10,989 nt of DNA from Ignavibacteriales bacterium (lineage in GTDB: Bacteria; Bacteroidota; Ignavibacteria; Ignavibacteriales; Ignavibacteriaceae): assembly GCA_027349615.1 (NCBI GenBank), contig DAIEML010000059.1:1-10989 (forward strand), read 5' to 3'. Positions 1 to 6,232 of the stretch are shown piece after piece. Under the pieces are notes generated by a model that ran no database searches, was not told where the DNA came from, and saw only the letters and a list, made by a program, of their open reading frames with translations. A program made the translations under genes and the position numbers. Numbering within the stretch: position 1 is the first letter of the stretch; every line of letters begins with the position of its first letter.

Positions 1-998
1 GTTGCAAAAAAAGGTTTCGCTATGTGAATTATTCCTTCGTTAGTTCCATCATTATCATTTATAAACCATTCTCTCCAATCTTCCGGCATAGTTTCGGAAT
101 TAACAGCGTAGCCGTGATTTTGCGAAGTTATGTAACATCTTTTTGAACCGGTTTCGTTGCATGGTTGATTGTGACCTCTGTGGCCATACTTTAATTTATA
201 AGTATCAGCGCCAGCAGCAAGAGCCATTATTTGACTGCCCAGACAAACACCAAGTGTTGGCGTTCCTGACTTCATAACTTTGCGAGTGTTCTCAATTGTA
301 GCTTTGCACATTTTGGGGTCGCCGGGACCGTTGGAAATTAAAATTCCATTTGCTTTCTCTTTTGAAAAATCATAATCGTAAGGTACACGAATGACTGTAA
401 TATTTCTACGTAGGAATGCTTGAATAATATTGTTTTTTGTTCCGCAATCAACAAGAATTATTTTTTTCTTGTTGCGAGTATATTCAACTGGTTCTTTCAC
501 ACAAACTTCGCCGACGAGATCTAATTTATTTACATCTTCAAAATCGATTTTCTCTTTTTCATCAATTACAATCTTTCCAAGCATCGTTCCGCTTTCGCGA
601 AGTTTTCTTGTAAGCATTCTTGTATCAATTCCGTAAATACCTGGAATTTTTTGTTCTTTCATCCAATCATCGAGTGATCTTTTTCCATTCCAATGGGAAT
701 ATTCATCTGAATAATTTGAAATGATAAGTGCGCGGCAGTGAATTTTTTCAGATTCAAAATATTTTAAAAGCCCGTTTTCTCTTTCATAATCCGGAACGCC
801 ATAATTTCCGATAAGAGGGAATGTCATTACAAGAATTTGTCCGCGATAAGAAGGATCTGTCATTGTTTCGGGATAGCCGACCATGCCGGTGTTGAACACT
901 ACTTCGCCATTTGTGTTTTTAGAATATCCGAAAGGAATGCCATTAAATTCGGAGCCGTCTTCTAAAATTAGTTTCGCTGTTTTTTGTTTATTATTCAT
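1..998 (-). CDS. carA: Carbamoyl-phosphate synthase small (glutaminase) subunit, 3' end cut by window edge
   Basis: This subunit hydrolyses glutamine and passes ammonia to CarB, which makes carbamoyl phosphate for pyrimidine and arginine synthesis in the cytoplasm. I translated 332 residues from the ATG at 998. The N-terminal CPSase domain shows LILEDGSEFNG and VVFNTGMVGYPETMTDPSY (about residues 9-50) and GIDTRMLTRKLRESG. The class I glutamine amidotransferase domain follows, with ISNGPGDP and the nucleophile Cys252 in GVCLGSQ, then KYGHRGHNQP and TSQNHGYAV. Translation stops at the edge at PFFA, just before the expected QFHPE that supplies the catalytic His and Glu. Family members are usually about 355-390 residues, so only the C-terminal tip is missing. 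The nucleophile loop has Ser where many relatives have His or Asn. There is no clear Shine-Dalgarno sequence before the start. Upstream lie a probable promoter and a leader terminator. carB is not in the window. Confidence 0.96.
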   Translation of the reverse strand, partial: MNNKQKTAKLILEDGSEFNGIPFGYSKNTNGEVVFNTGMVGYPETMTDPSYRGQILVMTFPLIGNYGVPDYERENGLLKYFESEKIHCRALIISNYSDEYSHWNGKRSLDDWMKEQKIPGIYGIDTRMLTRKLRESGTMLGKIVIDEKEKIDFEDVNKLDLVGEVCVKEPVEYTRNKKKIILVDCGTKNNIIQAFLRRNITVIRVPYDYDFSKEKANGILISNGPGDPKMCKATIENTRKVMKSGTPTLGVCLGSQIMALAAGADTYKLKYGHRGHNQPCNETGSKRCYITSQNHGYAVNSETMPEDWREWFINDNDGTNEGIIHIAKPFFA

Positions 999-1038
999 TT
1001 CATTATCATCTTTTTGAAAATATTTACAACCGTTCAAC

Positions 1039-1068
1039 AAAAAAATAGCCACTCTTGGAGTGGCTATT
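1039..1068 (-). terminator. Intrinsic terminator in the carA leader (probable attenuator)
   Basis: Positions 1044-1054 (AATAGCCACTC) and 1058-1068 (GAGTGGCTATT) form a perfect 11-bp stem with a 3-nt loop. On the minus strand the stem runs into seven consecutive T (1045-1039), the hallmark of a rho-independent terminator. The plus-strand side has no T tract, so it acts toward carA. No minus-strand gene lies upstream of it, and it ends about 40 nt before the carA ATG. The simplest reading is premature termination of the carA transcript, i.e. attenuation. The terminator is seen directly; its regulatory role is inferred. Confidence 0.85.
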
Positions 1069-1151
1069 AATTATAGACTCTATTATGCAAGTGATTTTTA
1101 TTTTCGAATTTTTTAATTTCTTTCGCAAGTAATTCTTTAATTGGTTTTTCA

Positions 1152-1180
1152 AATATATTGTAAAGAGATTTTAGATTCAA
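1152..1180 (-). promoter_or_regulatory. Probable carA promoter
   Basis: Read on the minus strand, TTGAAT (1180-1175), a 17-nt spacer and TATATT (1157-1152) fit a sigma-70-type promoter. The same segment also contains TATATTTG (1157-1150), which matches the TAnnTTTG -7 element of Bacteroidota promoters, with ATTG (1181-1178) 20 nt upstream. Transcription would begin near 1145. That gives a leader of about 147 nt with the terminator in its middle. This is pattern matching in AT-rich DNA, so it is only moderately reliable. Confidence 0.42.
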
Positions 1181-1332
1181 TTTATGAATTCAAATTTTTA
1201 GTGATTAAATTCACTTAAAATGAATTTAAAAAAAATAAATTTCCATCAGGTTTGGGGAATTTTAATAAAATTGCTGAAGATTCAAAATTGTATACATCAA
1301 ATCAATTTCATTCCGTTAAAAATCACCATTAT

Positions 1333-1364
1333 ATGATGATATAAGCGAATTATAAAATCATCAT
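1333..1364. repeat. Inverted repeat upstream of phoH
   Basis: ATGATGAT (1333-1340) and ATCATCAT (1357-1364) are perfect 8-bp inverted arms around a 16-nt AT-rich spacer. The right arm ends 12 bp before the phoH start codon and just before its AGGA ribosome-binding site. It could be an operator or a 5'-UTR hairpin. In DNA this AT-rich it could also be chance. Confidence 0.35.
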
Positions 1365-1376
1365 TTAGGAATTTAA

Positions 1377-2741
1377 ATGAAACAAAATAAAAATTTGAAA
1401 GAAGATAAAAAGAAAATAAAAACTTTTATTCTTGATACTAACGTTATTTTGCACGATGCAACATGCATTAATCAATTTCAGGAAAATGATGTTGTAATTC
1501 CATTAACTGTCATTGAAGAACTTGATCATTTCAAACGAGGAAGCCAGGTAATAAATTTAAATGCCAGGGAATTTGCCAGAACACTTGATTCGATGACCGG
1601 CACTGCGCTTTTTAATGGCGGAGTATCAATGGGAAAAGGAAGAGGGAAAGTGAGGATTGGAATTTCTCGCGGTATTTCGACAGAGATTAAAGAAATATTT
1701 AAAGAAGATACTCCGGATCACCGAATACTTTCTGTTGCTTTAGATTTAAATAAAAAAGTAAAAAATCATTCAACAGTAGTTCTCGTAACAAAAGATGTAA
1801 ATTTAAGAATGAAAGCTAAAGCGCTTGGCATTCTTGCTGAAGATTATACTACTGACCGCATCAGCAGCATAGAAGAACTTTACAGCGGAAAAGAAATTGT
1901 TGAAGATTTTGAAGATGATTTAATTATAAAATTATTTCAATCTCCTTTTGAACTTCCGGCAAAGCAAATTCTAAAGAAGATTGATAAAGATTCGGTGCCA
2001 AATAAATTTTATATTCTACGAAACACCAATCGTTCTGTGCTTGCTTATCTTGATCAAGAAATGGAAAACCTTCACAAAGTTGATAAAAATATTATATACG
2101 GAATTAAGCCAAGAAATGCTGAACAAACTTTTGCTGTTGACGCTTTGGCAAACAATAATATTCAACTGGTAACGATGACCGGAAAAGCGGGAACAGGAAA
2201 AACTTTACTTGCATTGGCAAGTGCACTTCATGTTAGAAAATTTTATAGGCAAATATTTGTTGCTAGACCGATTGTTCCATTAAGCAATAAGGATATTGGA
2301 TTTTTGCCAGGCGATGTTCAAAGTAAAATTGAACCTTACATGCAGCCGCTTTGGGATAATCTTCGCGTAATTCAAGATCAGTTTTCCGAATCTGACAAAC
2401 AGAGTCAGTTAATTTCCAATATGATTAAAGATGAAAAGCTTGTCATCGAGCCGTTGTCATATATTAGAGGAAGAAGCTTGCAAAGAATTTTTTTCATTGT
2501 TGATGAAGCGCAAAACTTAACTCCACATGAAATTAAAACAATCATAACACGTGCCGGTGAAGGATCCAAAGTTGTTTTTACTGGAGATATTTATCAAATA
2601 GATCATCCTTATCTTGATGCTCAATCAAACGGCTTGTCTTATTTGATAGATCATTTTAAAGGACAAAAACTTTACGCGCATGTAAACCTTGAAAAAGGAG
2701 AAAGGTCGGAGTTAGCAGAACTAGCAAGCAATTTACTTTGA
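1377..2741 (+). CDS. PIN-PhoH fusion ATPase (PhoH2/YlaK-like family)
   Basis: This is a 454-residue protein with an N-terminal PIN nuclease domain and a C-terminal PhoH P-loop ATPase domain. PhoH2-type relatives have been described as ATP-dependent RNA helicases with ribonuclease activity, so a cytoplasmic role in RNA processing or decay is likely. The PIN domain (about residues 15-160) shows ILDTNVIL with Asp20, the EELD motif at 47-50, Asp114 in TPDHRIL and Asp140 in TKDVNLR, the set of acidic metal ligands expected of an active PIN fold. The ATPase domain (about 245-454) has Walker A GKAGTGKT (269-276) and Walker B IVDEAQN (Asp376, Glu377), followed by VVFTGD. The length is normal for the family. 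AGGA lies 6 nt before the ATG, with an inverted repeat just upstream. The gene appears to be monocistronic. The exact physiological substrate is unknown. Confidence 0.95.
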   Translation: MKQNKNLKEDKKKIKTFILDTNVILHDATCINQFQENDVVIPLTVIEELDHFKRGSQVINLNAREFARTLDSMTGTALFNGGVSMGKGRGKVRIGISRGISTEIKEIFKEDTPDHRILSVALDLNKKVKNHSTVVLVTKDVNLRMKAKALGILAEDYTTDRISSIEELYSGKEIVEDFEDDLIIKLFQSPFELPAKQILKKIDKDSVPNKFYILRNTNRSVLAYLDQEMENLHKVDKNIIYGIKPRNAEQTFAVDALANNNIQLVTMTGKAGTGKTLLALASALHVRKFYRQIFVARPIVPLSNKDIGFLPGDVQSKIEPYMQPLWDNLRVIQDQFSESDKQSQLISNMIKDEKLVIEPLSYIRGRSLQRIFFIVDEAQNLTPHEIKTIITRAGEGSKVVFTGDIYQIDHPYLDAQSNGLSYLIDHFKGQKLYAHVNLEKGERSELAELASNLL

Positions 2742-2785
2742 AATCTATCTTGAGATTTTAAGTTTCTCCTTTTACTTAAAATTTT
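2741..2785 (+). terminator. Weak hairpins after phoH, possible terminator
   Basis: Right after the phoH stop, AAATCT/AGATTT (2741-2746 and 2753-2758) can pair. In an alternative fold, ATTTTAAGT (2755-2763) pairs with ACTTAAAAT (2774-2782) over a 10-nt loop and is followed by TTTTCTAATTATT. The stems are AT-rich and the T tract is short. It is a plausible but weak rho-independent terminator, and it overlaps the candidate promoter of the next gene. Confidence 0.4.
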
Positions 2786-2799
2786 CTAATTATTATATT
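2771..2799 (+). promoter_or_regulatory. Candidate promoter for the lipoprotein gene
   Basis: TTTACT (2771-2776), a 17-nt spacer and TATATT (2794-2799) resemble sigma-70 -35 and -10 elements. The -10 side also reads TATATTTA, close to the Bacteroidota TAnnTTTG. The predicted start of transcription near 2806 would give a leader of under 30 nt, carrying AAAGGAG. Confidence 0.35.
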
Positions 2800-2833
2800 T
2801 AAGCGCAGCATTCATTAAGAAAAGGAGATTAAG

Positions 2834-3652
2834 ATGAAAATATTTTACAAAGTAAGTTTGTTTGCATTAATATCAATTCTTTTTTGCGGATGTCTTGAAG
2901 ATGAAACTACAATATTTGTGAACAAAGATGGCTCGGGGACTTTGGAAGAAAAAGTTTTAATGAAAAAAGAATTTGTTGATATGCTGTCGGGATTTAATTT
3001 AAAAAGCGAGAATGACACAACTAAGCCGACTAAATTTTCATTATTCAATCCTGATGAATTGAGATCAGATGCTGCAAAATATGGTGATAATGTTGAATAC
3101 GTATCTGGAAAAGAAATTGTTGAAAAAGGAAGAGAAGGTTATAAGGCAGTTTACAAATTTCAAAATATAAATCAATTGAAAATTGACAGCGATCCTGGCA
3201 ATAAAGTTTCTCTTTCGCAGCCGGACAGCCAAAATATCAAACCTAAGGAATTTATAACCTTTGCTTTTTCTGGCAGCAATCCTTCAGATTTGATTATTAA
3301 AATGCCTAAACCAAAACTTGATGATACAACAAGCGCGTCAGTTGAAAATACAGACACTGCAAATGCGAGCAACCCGATACAAAAAGAATTTCTAAATTTG
3401 ATGAAAGATTTCAGATTTGCTCTTCATGTTCATGTAAATGGGAAAATTAAAAGTACAAACGCTTCTTATGTTAAAGGTTCAAACATAACTTTATTTGATG
3501 TTGAGTTTGATAAACTTTTAGAAAATAAAAATGAAGTTGATAAGTTGAACAAATTAAAAAGTCAGAATATTGATGAGATGAAAAAATTATTAGAGAAAGT
3601 TCCCGGAATTAAAATAGAATTAAATGAATCTGTTAATGTTAAGTTTGATTAA
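2834..3652 (+). CDS. Predicted lipoprotein of unknown function
   Basis: This is a 272-residue protein that I cannot assign to a named function. Residues 1-19 form a lipoprotein signal peptide: basic start, hydrophobic core FALISILF, then FCGC with Cys20 as the lipidated residue. It is therefore expected to be anchored to a membrane facing the periplasm. The mature part opens with a beta-rich stretch, TTIFVNKDGSGTLEEKVLM, whose V-x-x-DGSG pattern recalls LppM/DUF3153-type lipoproteins; this is a resemblance only. The middle (about 160-185) is low-complexity and rich in Asp, Thr, Asn and Ser, probably a linker. The C-terminal third is Lys/Glu-rich and likely helical. A strong AAAGGAG lies 6 nt before the ATG, so the start is secure. 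The membrane-protein gene downstream follows after 26 nt and is probably co-transcribed. Confidence 0.88.
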   Translation: MKIFYKVSLFALISILFCGCLEDETTIFVNKDGSGTLEEKVLMKKEFVDMLSGFNLKSENDTTKPTKFSLFNPDELRSDAAKYGDNVEYVSGKEIVEKGREGYKAVYKFQNINQLKIDSDPGNKVSLSQPDSQNIKPKEFITFAFSGSNPSDLIIKMPKPKLDDTTSASVENTDTANASNPIQKEFLNLMKDFRFALHVHVNGKIKSTNASYVKGSNITLFDVEFDKLLENKNEVDKLNKLKSQNIDEMKKLLEKVPGIKIELNESVNVKFD

Positions 3653-3678
3653 AGTTATTTCTTCCGTTTTATAAGCGT

Positions 3679-4221
3679 ATGCAAATATTTACGTACTCAT
3701 TTTTATCAAAAATTATTTATCGATTTGCAAATATTCTCATAACTTTTTTCTTGTTAATTATACTATACACTGCCGGTAGCAACTTGGACTCATCATTATT
3801 AAATTTAATTCCATTCATCATCACTGCGCTGTTGATTTATTACCTCAACAAACAATATTTGAATTTGTATAAACTCATGCCTTATGAGATTGAAGCCGAC
3901 AATGAAAAAATGAAATGCAGTAATTTTTTCTTATCAAAAAAGGAGTTCACTATTTACTATTCAGATATTTCTTCTTTATCAGGTGGAATTTTTGACGGCA
4001 AGTATTCCGGCTTGATGAAAGTGTGCGATGGTAAAAACAATATTTGTATTGGATTTTTTCAGAGCTTGCAGAATGTTCGTGCACTTCAAAAATTAATTTT
4101 AAATAAAGTTGATAGGAAAATTTATGATGCTGCCGCCGAAAAAATTAAAAACATGAAAACATCAAGTGTGTTTTCAGCAAAAATTCAAACCGGTGATAAA
4201 AAGGAAAATCAAACTTCTTAA
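3679..4221 (+). CDS. Small membrane protein with two helices and a PH-like cytoplasmic domain
   Basis: This is a 180-residue hypothetical protein. Two hydrophobic segments (about residues 16-34 and 39-56) are separated by a short Asn/Asp/Ser turn, so both ends probably lie on the same side of the inner membrane. Residues about 66-140 alternate hydrophobic and polar residues (YEIEADNEKMKCSNFFLSK and IYYSDISSLSGGIFDGKYSG) and end in a helix. That is the general plan of bacterial PH-like (bPH) or GRAM-like membrane proteins. The tail (about 160-180) is polar and probably disordered. The assignment rests on topology and pattern, not on a known motif. The gene starts 26 nt after the lipoprotein gene, without a clear Shine-Dalgarno sequence, so it may be translated by coupling. 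The two proteins may work together at the envelope. Confidence 0.78.
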   Translation: MQIFTYSFLSKIIYRFANILITFFLLIILYTAGSNLDSSLLNLIPFIITALLIYYLNKQYLNLYKLMPYEIEADNEKMKCSNFFLSKKEFTIYYSDISSLSGGIFDGKYSGLMKVCDGKNNICIGFFQSLQNVRALQKLILNKVDRKIYDAAAEKIKNMKTSSVFSAKIQTGDKKENQTS

Positions 4222-4241
4222 TCCCCAACATTTTATTTAGC

Positions 4242-4298
4242 AAGTCTTTCAATTTCATTTTTAAATTGACTTAAATTTCATTAAGTCTTTGGTTATTT
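4242..4298 (+). promoter_or_regulatory. Overlapping hairpins between the membrane-protein gene and mnmA
   Basis: GACTTAA (4268-4274) and TTAAGTC (4281-4287) form a 7-bp stem followed by TTTGGTTATTTT, a weak terminator shape. The left arm can instead pair upstream: CAATTT (4250-4255) with AAATTG (4263-4268), and AAGT (4242-4245) with ACTT (4269-4272). The two folds exclude each other. TTGACT at 4266-4271 also resembles a -35 element, with no convincing -10. The whole could be a terminator for the upstream operon, a leader switch, or chance. Confidence 0.3.
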
Positions 4299-4322
4299 TA
4301 GGTGCATTAAAATTTAGGAATT

Positions 4323-5372
4323 ATGAAAATAGCAGTTTTATTATCTGGCGGAGTTGATAGTTCAGTCGCATTAAATTTATTGAAGAAAGAAGGGCACGAA
4401 TTAACAGCTTATTACTTGAAGATTTGGCTTCAAGATGAATTTTCTTTTTTAGGCGATTGCCCTTGGGAAGAAGATTTAAATTTTGCCCGCAGAGTTTGTG
4501 AGCAAGCCGGAGTGCCGTTAGAAGTTCTTCCGCTTCAAACAGAATATTGGGAAACAGTTGTAACTTATACAATTTCAGAAATCAAAGAAGGACGAACTCC
4601 GAATCCGGATATGTTTTGCAATAGCTTGATTAAGTTTGGTCAATTTTATGACAAGATTGATAAGTCGTTTGAAAAAGTTGCAAGCGGCCATTATGCAAAA
4701 TTGGAATTTGATAATAAAAATTTTTTGCTGAAAAGATCGCCCGACCCTATAAAAGATCAAACTTATTTTTTAGCGTATCTAACTCAAGATCAACTTTCAC
4801 GAGCTTGTTTTCCTCTTGGACATTTTAATAAAAAAGAAGTCCGAAAAATTGCTCATGAATTTAACCTTCCAAATATGGAACGTAGAGACAGCCAGGGAAT
4901 TTGTTTTCTTGGACAAATAAAATTCAATGAGTTTATAAAACACCATCTTGGCGAAATAAAAGGTGATATTGTTGATGTTGATACAAACAAAAAAATCGGC
5001 GAACACAATGGATATTATTTTTATACCATTGGCCAAAGATCTGGTTTAGGCTTATCGGGCGGGCCATGGTACGTTGTTAAAAAAGATGTTGATAAAAATA
5101 TTATTTTTATTTCGCGAGAGAACTTAACTGAAAGAGCGAGAGACATTTTTACAGTTGGAAAGTTTAATTGGATTACGCAAGAGAAACCGAAAGAAAATAA
5201 TTTGGAAGTTAAGATTAGACATGGCGCTCATCTTTTCAAGTGCAATTTAGATTTCGTTGATAAGACAACTGCTGAAGTAAAATTGGATATGAAAGATCAA
5301 GGAATTGCCGCAGGGCAATTTGCAGTTTTTTATAAAAATGATTTGTGCTTAGGTGGCGGAGTGATTCTTTAA
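4323..5372 (+). CDS. mnmA: tRNA-specific 2-thiouridylase MnmA
   Basis: MnmA activates U34 of tRNA-Lys, -Glu and -Gln with ATP and transfers persulfide sulfur to form 2-thiouridine in the cytoplasm. The 349-residue protein has the N-terminal PP-loop SGGVDSSV (8-15) and the motif GDCPWEEDL typical of one MnmA subgroup. It has RTPNPDMFCN with catalytic Cys99 and RDSQGICFLG with the persulfide-carrying Cys194. The central KDQTYFLAYL and GHYAK segments and the C-terminal beta-barrel ending in GQFAVFYKN...LGGGVIL are all present. Length and both cysteines are normal, so the enzyme should be active. The ATG follows AGGA at short range. Its TAA (5370-5372) abuts the stop codon of the convergent thioredoxin-TPR gene, leaving no room for a terminator between them. 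Confidence 0.97.
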   Translation: MKIAVLLSGGVDSSVALNLLKKEGHELTAYYLKIWLQDEFSFLGDCPWEEDLNFARRVCEQAGVPLEVLPLQTEYWETVVTYTISEIKEGRTPNPDMFCNSLIKFGQFYDKIDKSFEKVASGHYAKLEFDNKNFLLKRSPDPIKDQTYFLAYLTQDQLSRACFPLGHFNKKEVRKIAHEFNLPNMERRDSQGICFLGQIKFNEFIKHHLGEIKGDIVDVDTNKKIGEHNGYYFYTIGQRSGLGLSGGPWYVVKKDVDKNIIFISRENLTERARDIFTVGKFNWITQEKPKENNLEVKIRHGAHLFKCNLDFVDKTTAEVKLDMKDQGIAAGQFAVFYKNDLCLGGGVIL

Positions 5373-6188
5373 TTATATATACAATGCTCTGCCAAAATCT
5401 CTTCGGTGTTTTAAAGTCAATTCATTTTCTTCGCCAAGATATTTGAAGATTGCGATACAAGCTTTCCTTGCACCATCTTCATCGTAATATCTGTCATCTC
5501 TAATTAATTCAATAAATTTGGTTAATGCAGAATCAAAATTTTGTTTTTGAAGATCGGCAATTGCATTAAGATATATATTTTTTGATGGTGTGTTATCTAA
5601 ATTATCAGAATTGTCTTTTAACGAAAATAGACGAGCAAAAATATTTAGCGATTCTATTGAATCCAAATATTCAGAACCTTCACTAATTTGTTCAATCAAT
5701 TTTAAACTTTTTTCATAATCGTTAAAGAATATAAGCTTTGCAAGAATTATTTTTGCTTTTATATTATCAGGTTCATCAATTAAAATATTTTCTAAAACTT
5801 TTTCTGCTTTCTTGATTTCTCCAGAAGAGATTAAATCTTCAACAGTTGAGATCTTCTTTTCATTCTTGCCGGGAATTGCTTTCTTAAGCCAGTCGCGAAT
5901 TTTATTTTCCGGTAAAGCGCCGACAAATTCATTTACAACTTTGCCGCCAGAAAATAATTTCACGTTTGGAATACTTCTAATTCCGTATTGTTCTGCCAAT
6001 TCAGGATGTTCATCTGAATTAATTTTTACTAACTTCCAACTGCTATTGAATTCATTTGCTAATTTTTCAAGAACAGGACTTAAAGCTCTGCATGGCCCGC
6101 ACCATTCTGCCCAAAAATCCACAAGAACTGGAACGTCAAAACTTTTTTTTAATACGTCTTCAGCGAAATCATTCATTTCAAAACTCAT
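5373..6188 (-). CDS. Thioredoxin-TPR fusion protein (CnoX/YbbN-like)
   Basis: This is a 271-residue cytoplasmic protein. Residues 1-110 are a thioredoxin fold with VDFWAEWCGPC (Cys30, Cys33) and the cis-proline Pro74 in RSIPN. Residues about 115-271 are helical TPR-like repeats, including EDLISSGEIKKAEKVLENIL and ALTKFIELIRDDRYYDEDGA, the tail typical of YbbN. In this family the thioredoxin part holds or reduces client proteins and the TPR part contacts partners such as GroEL. E. coli YbbN lacks the CxxC pair; this protein keeps it, so it should be redox-active. GAGGA stands 7 nt before the ATG. It is the last gene of the methyl-transfer operon, 44 nt after the homocysteine methyltransferase, with no terminator visible between. 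It may be a general chaperone or may keep the zinc thiols of its neighbours reduced; the latter is speculation. Confidence 0.9.
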   Translation of the reverse strand: MSFEMNDFAEDVLKKSFDVPVLVDFWAEWCGPCRALSPVLEKLANEFNSSWKLVKINSDEHPELAEQYGIRSIPNVKLFSGGKVVNEFVGALPENKIRDWLKKAIPGKNEKKISTVEDLISSGEIKKAEKVLENILIDEPDNIKAKIILAKLIFFNDYEKSLKLIEQISEGSEYLDSIESLNIFARLFSLKDNSDNLDNTPSKNIYLNAIADLQKQNFDSALTKFIELIRDDRYYDEDGARKACIAIFKYLGEENELTLKHRRDFGRALYI

Positions 6189-6232
6189 TATTATTCCTCA
6201 GTAAAAATTTAATCAGGTATCTCTCAAAAATA

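Larger units (their letters stand above)
999..1376. other. Divergent intergenic region between carA and phoH
   Basis: This 378-bp gap separates divergent genes. Going rightwards it holds the carA leader with its terminator (1039-1068), the candidate carA promoter (1152-1180), about 150 bp of AT-rich sequence in which I recognise nothing, and an inverted repeat in front of phoH (1333-1364). A 37-codon minus-strand reading frame (1180-1067, TTG start) and a 34-codon one (1128-1024, TTG start) are open here. Neither has a Shine-Dalgarno sequence, and I do not call them genes. Confidence 0.6.

Noticed and set aside
430..636. 68-codon plus-strand frame
   Set aside because: It lies antisense inside carA, whose frame is intact and shows family motifs throughout; the frame's Ser/Phe-rich product is typical of a shadow.
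1067..1180. 37-codon minus-strand gene upstream of carA
   Set aside because: It has only a TTG start without a Shine-Dalgarno sequence, its start coincides with the candidate carA promoter, and its product resembles nothing I know.
5812..6204. 130-codon plus-strand frame
   Set aside because: It is antisense to the thioredoxin domain, including the WCGPC codons, and its product has no recognisable features.
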